Part shown: positions 24,101-36,599 of the stretch, one piece after another
How the letters are laid out: each line of letters starts with the position of its first letter
Position numbering within the stretch: the stretch's first letter is position 1
DNA from: Puffinus mauretanicus
Taxonomy: Eukaryota; Chordata; Aves; Procellariiformes; Procellariidae
Direction: 5' to 3'
Length of the DNA: 64,000 nucleotides
NCBI GenBank assembly: GCA_023333565.1
Contig: JAJKFH010000962.1
Coordinates: 124,001 to 188,000 of the forward strand
Translations under genes and position numbers: made by a program
Notes under the pieces: generated by a model
What the model was told of the DNA's origin: nothing
The model's database searches: none
The model's input: only the letters and a program-made list of their open reading frames with translations

Positions 24101-27100
24101 GCTCTAGTCTCATTTCTCTTTTCCTTGCAGGTTTTTGTAGTTTTGTTCATTCCCCTCCCGCTTTCTTATTGTGGTGCATAAGGACCACAGTAAAGATTAC
24201 AAAGCAAATTTTGATGAATCACTGGCTCATGTACCACAACAGTTCACACCTTACCCCTGAATAACCCTTCCAGCCAACCCCTTAACTCTCTTGCATCTCA
24301 TAGGCCATGCATCAGCAAGGAAGGCAGAAATGTGTCTGGTTAAATGGTTAAATTCCTCATGTAGCAACCTGAAGAAGACAGTTCAAGTACAGCTCTGTGG
24401 TTCTGCCTCCTCCCCACGCAAGGACCTGGGCACCTGGGTCTGCTGCCTTTCCCCAAGAAGGATGAAGGACCTGAAGTCCAGCAATCTTTTGGCTTATGCC
24501 TATAACTTCCCTGAGCAATGCCCCCTGGTTTGATAACTGCAAGTGGAGAATGAAGACCAGAAGCAGCCCAGCATCAAAGCAGACCTCCAGTTAGGCAGGA
24601 CTGTATTTGCGCCTGGGAGGCTGGAGAAGAGCCCATGTACTGAGGAGCTATTGCACACAGTTTCAGTCACGTCTGGAGAGACTGGTTTTCTCTGTCGCTG
24701 AGGTTGTCGGGTGCAAGTCTTTTCTTGATGAAAAACAAGGCATTGCTTTGAAAATAATCTCTGTGGTGTTACCCTTTATTTACATACAGGTATTTTGAGC
24801 CCCTGGGGTTCTTGTTCTCATGGTTTTGTTCGCAGCTCCCACAAGCAAGATTGTCTCAATATGAAAAGAAGAAGAGAGAACTCACTAATCATATTGCAAC
24901 TGCAAGACCCCTAAAAAAAACCCCACCATGTAAGACACATGATTAAAACCACAAGGACTGGCAACACGGTGTCGGCAAAGCTGCTTCTCTGGAAATCTCA
25001 TGAACTTCCCGTTCTGGGCTGCTAGGCAAACCCTTTCCTGGATTCAGATCTTTGCTGTTGATTCATTTCACCTTGCTCAGAAGAAACGGGCGATTGATAG
25101 CAGTAATTTTAGATGTTAGATCAGGCACGCTAGCCCAGCCCCAGGAGACCTTTTCCTGTCCTACCTCCTGCTCCGCGGTGGGCTGCTGCCCCCACGGGAG
25201 GGCCTCGCTGACTCGCAGGAGCACTGCAGATGCCACGGTAGATCTGGGGCAAAGGGGCGTAGAGAATAGCTGAAACATCTCCTTATAAGCCAGGAGATTG
25301 CTGGTGTTTCATTGCCAGGAATGGGAGAAGAAAGTAGGCAGATCTCTTTGGAGGAGAAAGAGGGACAGAGGGAGCCAGGGGACCACCTGCCTGCTGGGAA
25401 ATGCCTAAAAGAACAGCTGCCAGTAAGATATGCTGTCTTGCAAAAGGGCTGTGAGATCAGATCCTAACAGGGGCCCATGTTAATCCCATGAGGAGTGTGA
25501 GACAGCCAAAAAGCAATGCCAGGGTGCAGCTGCAGCCTGGGCAATGGGTCCCAGTGTCGGCGAGCTGATGGAGGGGAGCCACAGCAAGGCAGGACCTGCC
25601 CCGCTGCACCCTGCCACAGAGGAGCTTCACTGCACGCCGGAGAGGCAAGCCGATCCCTGGGGCCAAGGCTGAGCTGGAGGTGGCAGTTGGCCCAGCACCC
25701 TTGCAAGCCGGTGGGGTTGCTAGGAGGGTGGGTCTTCTCACGCTGTGCTTCTCGATGTGGCTGCGGGGCTCTCCAGCTTTTTTGAGGGCCACCTGACTTC
25801 TCAGGACGTCTGTTGCTGCCTTTCTTTGAGCTGCTGCAGACAGTGATCTGAGCCCAGCTGGAATGAATGAGTTGCACAATTTTTCACAAAGGAGCATGGC
25901 ATCGGCTTGCTCATGTCCTCCTTGCTTCACCCAGGGAAATGGCTCCTGGGTAGTGTTATTCCTGGTAAAGATGATGGCAGGTAAGCAGAGGCTGCATGGC
26001 CCAAGCTGTCCCTGCCATTATGGGAAGTTTCACGGACAGACCCAGGATGAGTGGGCTCCTCGGGGTAGTGCGCGTAGTCTTGGTATCTCGCCTGACTCCT
26101 TGTAGGCATTTGTCATAGTTTCTTCTGCAATCTGCTCTTTCTGTGCATTTTCCTTAAGTATTTATGCTTTCTTGGAGTGGCTGTGTCCTGTAATCTCCAC
26201 TGCCTTTGCTTTTACTATAAGCAGTATTGGGGTACTGCCTTAGAGCCAGCCACTTGTCCTTATAGCATGTGAAGAATGACAACAGATAGACCCTAAATGG
26301 TTAAACTTTATTAAGTACCAAAATCTAGTGAAAATAAAATAATCCGAATGGGAAAGGGGAATCAACTTGGGGATTAGTCATTACTGAGTAGGATTTACAG
26401 AGGAGTAAAACTAGTGTAAAAATGTAAACTAGCTTTGCATCCACCCACCATACCATGTTTGCTTGCTAAGAAACACCAAGCAAGAATCAGTAGGCACATC
26501 ATCTGATTTACTGCAGCAAAGGTCCATGGGTCAAAATAATCTAGCAAAAGAACAACATGTCAGACAGCAGATGTACATGCCTGAGCTGGGAAAGACCCAC
26601 TTTTACAAACGCAGCACCGACTGGTCCATTGGCCACTGAGGGTCCTGCAGCCTTTGCCCAGAGCTCTGTCTGCAGATCTTGGTATTGCCTGTGTGCCCGT
26701 TCTTCAAGAGGTGTTTCACAGGGACTGTTGCAATCAAAAATATTTTCCACCCAAAGCTGTACTCTACTCCTTCCTGTTGGACAAGGCAGGTCAGATACTT
26801 GCCTACGGACAATACTACAGCATTGACGAGGTTGTGGACAGATGTGCTACCCCATGGAGGGTTCCTTTCCCTCTGATATGACCCTTTGCAATAAGGATGC
26901 AGATTAAGCCCTCTGTGCCCCAACAGCCTTCTCATGTCCTCCTCTGACAGCCCTCTCTCACCAAGCCCCAGCCATGTCCCAACAGATGGCAGCAGCCTTG
27001 CACATTGCCAGTGCACAAGGCTTGACACTCTGCACCAGGATGATGCTTGTGTCTGGCAGTTTTGGAGGTGTTTTTCATCCCTAGTCCTTCAAAAGGACTA

Positions 27101-28269
27101 CAGATGTTTTCCCTTTTGTTTCCCAGGCGAATGTGGTCTGATAAAGAGATTTCAGTACCTTGGCTGCTCTTGGTCTATCCCGTGTCTCTTCCCATGGCCT
27201 TAATAAGTGCCTCTTCTTTTCCTCTGACAGTATCAGCACTGCTAAATCAAACCAAACTGGCAGCTTTGGGAGTCACATGAGCATGGGAAAGTCCTGGTTT
27301 ACATTAACCCTCCTCCCCATCAAGCCTCATATTTCCTGAGAAAAATTTGATAGCAGGGACTCAGTGCCTACAGCCTTATATGCCAAAAGAGGAACAAGAA
27401 GAAACCAACTGTTGAACTCATGTTTTGCTAAGTTTTATGTTTCTGAAGCATGCTTATGCTTTTGCAGGACTTGAGTCCTATCAGCTTTTGAAGGTAGGGT
27501 TTGTCAGCGCTAATGCTTCTCTTCTTCCCCTCCCCTCCTACTACTGCCCATAAATCTGTTTCTTCTCCCTTTTGTCTTCCTTGCTTCAGAACTGCCTTTT
27601 CCTCTCCCCCTTGCGTGACTGGGAGAGTTTCTGCTTGCTTACTGCTGTCCTCTCTATCTGCATCTTTAGTGTGACACCTCATCACAGAAGGCAATGGAAG
27701 GGTGAGGGAGGTCCTTTCGCTAAAGACCTCAGCATTGGTGCTGTAAAAGTAAAACCCATAGGCTCCAGAAAATGTGTGAAGTTTTAGATACATTTTCCCC
27801 CTAATTTAAAAAAAATAATTATGCCAAGCCATCTGTTGCTAATGTAAAAAAAGATGTAAATAGATGATACATAGTGTACGGAGTGTCACATGAGAGCTCC
27901 ATCTGCTGTGGGGAAAGTCACCATTCCCCAGCAACAACACCGGGTGCTGAAGTGCAATCCAGGGTTTGGAGCAGCTTTAGGTTTTCCAAAGGCATAACCA
28001 GCTCCAAAGGCTGGCCCGGAAGGAAAACAACTCAGACAAGAGTGGATGGGGTAGACCTCTGCATATCAATCCTTCCTCTCTGTTTTTCTGACAAGTAGCA
28101 ATAGTGGCTGTGTTGCGGACAGGGTGAGTTGTACCTTTAGGCTCTTGTTTCAGACTCTTTGCAAACTCAGGGATCCTGCTCCCTTACTTACCTTTTCAAC
28201 GTTTACCTGGCAGCCAGGAATCTGCCAAGCTGTATCTCTTTACTTAATGACAGCAGAAGGCTCCCACAA
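21145..28269. other. Intergenic DNA, no gene recognised
   Basis: Moderate GC from about 25.1 kb, AT-rich before that. The frames here, such as those near 25457-25930 on the - strand and 26603-27028 on the - strand, have no domain, no conserved motif and no credible splice structure. I see no assignable repeat. Confidence 0.6.
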
Positions 28270-28910
28270 TGTCAAGGTAATTGGGCAATAAAGTGGCAGA
28301 TGAAACTCAGCTTTGATAAACATGAAGTAGTGTGCATGGGGCAACAGCAACCCTTGCTGCAGACTGATGGACTCCACATCAGCTGTTGCCACCCAGGAGG
28401 TGCTGTGAATGGTTTGGTGTGCTCAGTAGTGGTCAGAAAAGGAAATAAAAGGTTGAGAATTATGAGGAAGGGAATAAAGGTAATTAATTAATTCTCTGTG
28501 TGTCTGTGTTGTAAGCCCTCCAACTAGTTCTGTTGTCCCCATCTTAAGATGGGTGCAGTGACAGGACAGGACAGACTCCGAAGAGCTGGAAGTACGGAAT
28601 AGCTCTGGGCCAGGACACAGCAAAGGTACTAGGACTCTTAACCTGCAAAACAGAGAAGGGACGGTAGAGATCTAAGAAACCAGGACTCAAATGGGAAATG
28701 TGAACAGGGGAACCACTATTCACTGCTTCCCGTGCCACCCGGTCTGGGTGACACGCCATTGAGTTAGCAGAGAATAGGTCCTAACCTCAGCAAAAAGACG
28801 AGCTGCTTCACAAGATGCACAGTTAACTTCTGCTGCTGGAGCTGGTGATGTCAGGAGTTTGTGTGGTTTCCAAAAGCTTCTAAACAAATCTGTGGCACGA
28901 GTTCCACAGG
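28270..28910 (+). repeat. Ancient CR1 LINE fragment (ORF2 3' region)
   Basis: Heavily mutated but ordered blocks of an old amniote CR1 reverse-transcriptase end. AAGTGGCAGATGAAACTCAG, TTTGATAAACATGAAGTAGT and GTGCATGGGG come first. GAGAATTATGAGGAAGGGAA, GACGGTAGAGATCTAAGAAA, CACTATTCACTGCTTCCCGT and GATGCACAGTTAACTTCTG follow. The reading frame is broken by many stops. It explains several spurious open frames in this interval, including part of the long frame at 28861-29631. Confidence 0.75.
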
Positions 28911-31900
28911 AACTCTTAAATGTGGAGGCCCCAGAGCAACCTCTCCCTCCAAAAGTTCTCAAATGCTCATCGGCAGTAGCTGGAGGAAGATCTTTTATCC
29001 TGTCTTACTCTTTTCTAAAGTGCCTGCTGCTGTCAGCCAGGGAACTGTGTCAAATGGCCCCACCGTCTCACCAACTTGGGACCAGCAGTTTCCCAGCAGC
29101 CGGTATCATGTTTTCAGCTTGCAGCAGATTTGGGACAACACGGGAGTGCAAAGCAACACATATAAAAATCCTTTGCATTACCCTGTAGGAAGCACTGCTT
29201 GGTTGAGAAAACAGCCTCCTTCCCCGGAGTACCAACAGCCCTTCTCCCGGGGTGCTCCCTGCGGGGTGTGGGGTGGATGCCGGCCCAGGGCAGGCTTTTC
29301 CCCAGGGGCAGAGCCCATGCTGCCATGGCCTGCGTGCAGCCCAGAGGTGGGGAGAAAGGCAACGGCACAGGGAGCAGGGCAGGTCATGGTGGCTGGACCT
29401 CAGGTGGGGGTCCCCACCCCGTGGTCTCCTCCTACCCCCAACAGTTACTGCAGGGAGGAAACATTATCCAGTCCAGGGATGGAGGGTGAGCCATCCCTCG
29501 GGGACATGAGTGAGCGTTTCTCTTTCTCTTCAGGTGTTGGAGTGTATCATCCAGCCCCTCTTCATCTCCAGAGAGGCCAGAAGGCTTCCCTCCAGGGGTA
29601 CAGCTGTACATTAACAGCTTTTCACCCCTGAACATGAAGGCAGTGTCTAACTCAATGTGGATTTTGACAGTGAAAGGATGACTGGGACAAAACTGAGGAG
29701 AAACCATCTGAAATCTTTTGGGAGAGGGGCAGTTTGAAACCCAAGGATGCCCTTGTGCTCCCTGCCTGGCCCAGAGCCAGGGCTCCTTGCTCCAGTGGTT
29801 CCCGGTGCTGGGGGGGACACGGACACAGTCACATCAAGACACCCACTTCTGGGGCCAAGGCAGCTATTACCACCAAGATGAAGCCTCCCCTGTGCTACCA
29901 AATCTGTCTGAGGAAGCAGGATACACACACGTTTTGTAAACAGCAAAACCAGGTACAAAAAAAGAAGAATGTCACCCCCTCACCCCAACCCAAACATTGG
30001 TGATCCAGACAGAGCCTGAGTTTTGCTATTACTCAGAAAAAGGCACGACAAAGTACTATTTTCTGCCTTTTTTAATCTTATCCCTTGAACATAAACGGGG
30101 TCTAATTCTGCCTAGCCTAGTGGTTTTTTGGGGACATGAGGGGGGCAAGCGGGGTGGTGACGTATGATCTGCTCTTCCACCTTACCAGGTAGCAGAAAGG
30201 TTCCTAGCTGGGTGGATCATGAAACACCCAACACCACAGACCCAGCAGGAGGTAAATGCAATTTGTTTGACCATGCGGTAAACAAACAGTAGTTTTGGAG
30301 GCTCAAGATGGGGTCAGGAGCTGATGCCAGCTGTGCTCCCCCCTGTGCCAACCTCCCCAGCCGGAGCTCCATGATGGGCAGCCCCTGCTGCAGACATGGA
30401 GGAAGAGACACGGCGCAAGAAGGTCTTTTCCCTCCCTCTCCCTGCCTGGAAAGCTGCTTCTCAGAGGTACAAGCCAGCATCTGAGATGATGCTCATTCTT
30501 GTGCTTGGAGGGCATTTAGGCACGTGTAGACTGGCTGTGACTGGCCCACTCCTGGTTTTCACCTTTTATGACTGCTTGAGAGGCCTGAATGGCCTTGGCT
30601 TTGCATTTATGTCCTCTGCTGGCTGAGCAAACAAGCAGGGCCTTGTCTCCACCGGACTTCTCCACCCTTTGCTGGCTGCCTTTCAGTTATCTGCCAAAGT
30701 GTGTTGCAGGCAAATATTTGCTTTGTGGTCTCAGACACTACCTCACTCCTGTTTGCCCAGGTTCTCACTTCAGTGCCTTGAACATTGTGCTTGCTCCACC
30801 CACACCCTGGGGTGTTCAAATAGATACCAAGCCATAAGGGCATGGGCTTTGTGCGCACTGCTCTCCTGCCTGCCTGCCTTCCCTGGTGCTGGCAAGCGTG
30901 GAGGAAGAAGAGACAACACAAGGACGGAGATGTCCAGGCTGTCAAACCCACCTGGAGTCTTTGCAACAAGCGTGTCCCTGCCAAAGAGCGCGCCAGCGTG
31001 CCCAGCACAGCAGTAAGCACCGGGAGGTGAAGAGAAGGGGCAGACACCAGGCCTGCTTTCCATGGACCTCTGTGTAAATGCTAAGCCCCTCAGTTTGCTG
31101 GGACTCTGGTCTGCTGCAAGCCCAGACGCGTGGAGGCTTGGGGTTGCACCTTTTTCACCCACCTGTATTTTTATTCTATTGGGCTGTGCTCCCATGAGGA
31201 GATGCAAGGTAGATAAAATTATTAGTCGTGGACCATGAGGAGTGCTGTGCCTGAAACAGCCTGGAAGGCCACCTGGGTCTCCTTGTCTTGGCAAAATTGT
31301 CCGATTAAGGCAGCTGCAGGTCCATCCTTCCCGGGACTCTCTCAGCGGGGTGTTAGGTTTGGCTGGGTACTCCGTACTCCCCTCGGAAGACCCCTGATGT
31401 TCAACGAGCAAGAGGAAAATGGAGTTCCCTGTTCTCTTTCCTTTCCTTTTTTTTTTTTTCTCTCTCCTGAGCTCACAGCCTCAAAAGCTCAGAAGTGCAG
31501 CCAGACCCTTCCCGTTACACAGCAGCAAGGCAAAGACCCCCAAAGTGCTCCCTATCTCCCCTGACAGCAAAGATGGCCCTGATGCATCCGGGGAAGTTTA
31601 GGCAGCACTAACACCAGTGCTAATGCAGACCCGGAGGAGCGTCGGAGTGGGGCAGCAGCTTTGCAGAAGGCCCTGCATGGTTTTAATTTGGCAGGTACCG
31701 GGGGAGAACAGCACATGGAAAGGTCAGGTTCCAGCTCTTGTAACAATTCCCGGCCGGCCGGACACCCTCTGCTGCAGGATGCCTGCTCCGGTGAGGCGGG
31801 GCGGCTGCCGCAGCGGCACGGGGCAGTGAGCAGCAGTAGGGAGGGGTAAATATGATGCAGCAGCATGGCCACCAGCACCGTGGTGCCGGGGTGTAACAGC

Positions 31901-34900
31901 CACGGATCTGTCTGAGAAGGAGGGACTCACCTTCCCGCAGCTTCTTGCAAAGCTGGTGTGTGTAGCGAGGAATCAAAGTGTGTGTTTTTAATAAAGCAAC
32001 CCAGCACGCAGTTTGACATGTAACGAATTCTTCCCTTCAAGCAGTTTCTCTTTCTAGCCCAGCACATTCACTTCACATAAATGCAACAGAGGACACTAGA
32101 AAGTCTCTCCTGGTTTTGGCTGTCAAAAGGAAAGTAGTGATGCTAATTTTGAAAGTAGAAGGGAAAGGGAGTGAGGGCAGGAGGCGGCTGCACATCGATC
32201 CCAGTGGCGCGGCACAGGGCAGACACTCCCCTGGGCCACACTTTGCAAATCTGTCATTTCCCGAAAACGACAATGAGTCACATGTGCCCCGTGTCTCATT
32301 TAAAGAAACTGAAAGGATTAACTGGCAAGGCATTGGGAAAGGCTTGTCATGAGTCACGCTGCCAGAGCCACAGCTACTCAGGCACTGGAAAGCCCACGTG
32401 GCTGTTCCCGAACAATGGCCCATGGGCAAGAGCGTCCCTTAAAATCTCCAGAATCAGAGATCAGTGGGACTCCAGCACCTTCAGAAAGCCACAGGGTGAT
32501 CCAAGGGGGATATTGAGTGTTGAAGATGTTCAATGATTTAATGAGATGGTCAGTCATTTGCACAGCTGGGTTTTGGCTTGGGTCTGTCTTATCCACCTCG
32601 CATGCTCTCAGGCAGTCTGGAAACAGACTTCAGAATAGTCAGTAAGAAAGCATTTTGTCCACCACCCACTAAAAATAGCCACACTGTGAAAGAGAGAAAT
32701 TATAGGTGAGGAGGTAGAGTTGTTAATCTCCTGAGATCAACCCAGCTGGCCAGCACCTGGAGTTAAATCTCCATCTCTCCTCAAAAGACTCCAGTGAAGA
32801 GAGAAAGAGACCGGAATACATTCCCCCTAGCCAACTCTTACTTAATCTCCAACTGCAAATGCTGGAGAGCCTTGCCCTGTGGCAAAACAGCAGAGGTAAT
32901 CTGGCACCTCTGTTGTGCTTTCTTAATTACCTTCAAGTTGCCGATTTTCTAAAGTGTGCTTTGCGGAATAGTTACAAGCCTCCCCGTGATGGTGTTTTAC
33001 GCCAAAGTATTTACATTAGTCTCAATTTTGTGTAATTTTCTCTCTGGGATTTTCTTTCATTTTCTCCCCCATTAAGCAGGCTAAACACGAAGCCCAAAGA
33101 GAAGTGAGATCCAAGAGCTCCTTGGAGCCCAGGGGCAAATCCGCAAAGCCCACCCAGTTTTTAGGGCCACGTTCTCGCTGTGGCTTTACCCTGGTCCTGC
33201 CCAACACAGGACAGCGAGGCCGTGCTGACCCTGCGGGCTCATGGGACTCGTGTTAGGCAGTGCCTCTCCCCTACAGCTGTGGTTGCCGGTCAGTTTACTA
33301 ATTCATTGAACTGAGATTTTTCCTCTTCTGTACTTCGACAGATAAAACCGTGCAGGGGAACACTCCTGCTGGAATGCACTCTCTCTCTCCTTCTCTCCTC
33401 ACGAGAATTCAGCGAGCTCTATTCAGCGAGCTGCAGAGCAGAGAAGTACCCCCACACACCTGGGCGAGGAAGGCAAGGAGAGAGGGAGGGGAGCCGGGGA
33501 GCTGGGGAGGCTGCCAGCTGCAGCCGGAGGGAGCAGATGGAAACGCAGCGTTAGGGTTAGAGAAAAGCGGTGAGTGGGAGGTAACAAAGGAGAGCTCAGG
33601 CATAGAGAAAGGATGGGAACGGGGTGGAGAGGAAAGCAAAGAGTTTCTCTTTGCACCTGTGTATAAGCATCAGGAGTTGCAGAGCAGCAGGAGGTCCAGC
33701 TGTTTGCTGAGGAATAGGGTAATGCAAGGGCACGGCTATTCCACTATAGAGCACAGGCCACAGGTAGCTGGAAACCTCCTTCAGGGTTTTTGGAGGTTTG
33801 CTTTAAGATTTACCTAAGGCCCCTTACTGAGGCTGCTAAGCAGATGCAATGGTTGCAGCTAACAACCCAGTTCATATTCCTTTCAGTTGGGTCCACAGCT
33901 CAGGGCCATGAATGACTGAGTTGTTTGCTGTCCAGGAGCAGCAAGCTCGCTATGGAAACTGCTCTACCAGGTCCAAAGGAAAAAATTTGCTTGATTAAAG
34001 AAAAACAAAAAAACAACCAATAAACTGAGCAAAGAATGGACATTTAATCCCAGGCTTATTTAGCGTAGGTAGTGCGGTGTTTAGAGCTGCTGCGTTGCCC
34101 GTTATGTGACTCTGTGGCTACAGGTGCACAGGAGCAGAGCTGGAGTCCATTTAACTCAACAGTACGGCTTGGAGAGCAGCTGACTCCAGGTGCGTCCACA
34201 GATTAGTAAAAGCTGCAAGGATCACACCAGAAATGGTGTGATCTGGCTGCCCCATTTGTCTCCTCCTGCACCTCCTGGTCCGGGTTACTTTATTCCTGAA
34301 GAATGAGCTTTGAGATACCCTCCACAACTCAATCATTAGGATACATTACCCATGGTAGTCAAATCATGGGACATGACAGGTATCCAGGGAGCTGTGACTG
34401 GCCTTTGCAACTTGGACTCTCAGGAATCACACCTCCAGCCCTGCCTGACTTGCAAACCGCGGGCTGACAGGAGGGAACAGCCTCCATCCATCCAACGCAC
34501 CCATCGCTTACAGTCGTCGGCTCCCCACCTCCCCTGCGGCAGGGTCTTTCTGGGACTGACATTTGAGAACTGCAGCAAGAATGACGAAGGCATGAATTTT
34601 GGATTCGGCAGGATGGCTCAGATGATGAGACATCTGCCCAAATGTGCTGAAATCTTGTCATTTACGCTTCCTGACCTCATTTAGAGTTGGTGGGGGGAAA
34701 CCCAACGCAGCTTGTGTGTCATATCTTGCACATTGCTACGTCACACCAGAGAAAGGGAAAACTTAAAAATTACTTCAATGCAGCCAGCTGCAGGTGAAAC
34801 AGAAAGTAACCAGCCCACATCAGGACAAGTGAGAGACGTTCACAGCTTTTGTGGGTCACCTGCTATTCGACTTCTGGCAACTGGTGCAATTGCCAGACGC

Positions 34901-35798
34901 ACCTGAAAGGCATATGCCAGAACCTGAGTCACCCAGGCTTGAAGGAAAAGAAATAGTAGGCTGCAAGAGCACCATTGGGCCTTTGCCTCACTTAATCTAG
35001 AAGATGGGCAGTGCCCAGGAATAAGTGATGACCTGTCGAATTACTACCTTCGGACACTGTTTTTGGAAGCTGTGCAAGGGCCATGTCTGTTCCACTCTTG
35101 CAAGGACCCCAGAGACAGAGGGGGAGGAGAAAGGGACAATCTCAGAAAAAAAAAATTAACATGATCCCGCAGGTTATAACCAATGCAAAGCACCCAGCTT
35201 TTACTGCACACCCTGTGGATAATAGAGCACTAAACTATCTCCTCCCTGAGTGCTTCTGAAAGCACCACTCTGAGACACTCAAGGCCAGAAGAACTGAAAG
35301 CTTAAAGAGAACAAGTAGATCAGTTCCTATACCACATGCTCAAAACACTTTCCTATGGAACTGGTCTCTGAAGCTCAAATTGACATCCCAAATTAGCAAC
35401 AATACCTTCAAGCATCTATCAAAGCATTAAAGGCTCTCACCATCTTGTTGTTCTGCCTCTCCTCTGTATTTAATTTGGAAACCATCAAGATTATTTCAAG
35501 AGTGCTACAGACTCTCCCAGGAAGAAATCTGTATTAGAGTGGAGTTGAAATCTGCAAGGAGTGGTCTCGCTAGCATGTGTGAAACAGCCTGCAGCCATGC
35601 ACAACATGGAGATTAAAAAGCATTAAGTAACTCCCAGAGCACTGAAGGAGGCATGGTTCAGATTTAGAAGTCACAGTAATCCCACATCGAACTGATTATG
35701 CGGTCATAAACCGTAAGTGCCAACGTACAACAGCTTGAACTACAGTGCGCTCGCAGCTTCCTTTTTTCCCCCTTTAACATTTACACGCTTCTGAAATC

Positions 35799-35824
35799 TT
35801 GAGAAGACTACTAAGTCTTCTCAA
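35799..35824. repeat. Perfect inverted repeat (11-bp arms, 4-base loop)
   Basis: Arm TTGAGAAGACT, loop ACTA, arm AGTCTTCTCAA. It could fold into a hairpin in RNA from either strand. No function can be assigned. Confidence 0.9.
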
Positions 35825-35844
35825 ACCAGAAGAAACCAGTCCCT

Positions 35845-36177
35845 CTACCATTTCTTCAGTGTCGGATCGGAGCGCAAGCCAGGGTCCAGCCCTGTGCTGG
35901 GGCGTGGGCTGGCGTAGCCAACGCCACCGGCACTGCCGCGCTTTCGGCTCTTGCTTGAACTTGGCATCCTCGCAGCATTCTTGGTGGGGCTTGGCATGCG
36001 GTCCTTCCCCTCGTCACTCGGTTTGGAAGGATGTATCCGGAAGGCAGGGCTGCCTTCCCAGAGCAGGGGAACTTTCAACTGGGACTTCAGAAGTGTTTTT
36101 AGCACGTGGCGATGTTTACTGAGTAGCTCTCCTTTGGGAGTATGTAAAGATGTAGCAATGGGCATAAAAACGATCAC
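35845..36177 (-). other. Weak open frame, basic serine-rich product
   Basis: A 110-codon frame whose product contains PSPTKNAARMPSSSKSRKRG and is rich in Ser, Pro and Lys. I recognise no family and see no clear acceptor, promoter or poly-A signal tying it to a transcript. The patch is richer in GC and CpG than its AT-rich right flank. It may be a fragment of an unrecognised exon or a chance frame. Confidence 0.15.
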
Positions 36178-36599
36178 GGGAAAGAAAAAGAGTTGCCTTA
36201 TTCAACAGATTTGCTCCAGATGTGGCTTCAGAACGGTTTAAATGGCAGGAAGTTGTTACCATCGCTCGTTCTGCTGAAACAGAAAAGTCAAGACATGGGC
36301 AACGGGAGTCCCGTCCCACAGCGCTGACGACTCCAGTCAGCTTTTCTTAGTAATGGCCTGAAACCTGATGTCAGCAGAGCTGGACTTTCTCTTCTCCTCT
36401 TTTGCTCTTTTTAAAAGTTTACTTTTTGACTTGCATCTGCTCTAGCATATAGGTAAGTTATCCTGAAGAGCAGCATTTTTACAAGAAGAAATTCTTCCTT
36501 CCTTGCACTTCAAAATCTTGATACAATCGAAAGAAGCAGCATATTAAGCATGATTTTAAAATATTTTTTAAAAAGCTCAGATCAATAAATTCTTCTTGG

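Larger units (their letters stand above)
28911..36599. other. Intergenic DNA with scattered GC patches
   Basis: Mixed composition with GC-richer islands near 29.2-29.4, 30.3-30.5 and 31.7-31.85 kb. Frames of up to 256 codons occur but show no domain, and several overlap on both strands, which points to composition rather than coding. AATAAA occurs at 31990. A perfect 11-base inverted repeat lies at 35799-35824. Confidence 0.55.

Noticed and set aside
28861..29631. 256-codon + strand open frame
   Set aside because: It starts inside the ancient CR1 remnant, overlaps other long frames on both strands in a GC-richer patch, and has no domain or splice support.
30770..31411. 213-codon - strand frame
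   Set aside because: No recognisable motif and competing overlapping frames. Treated as chance.
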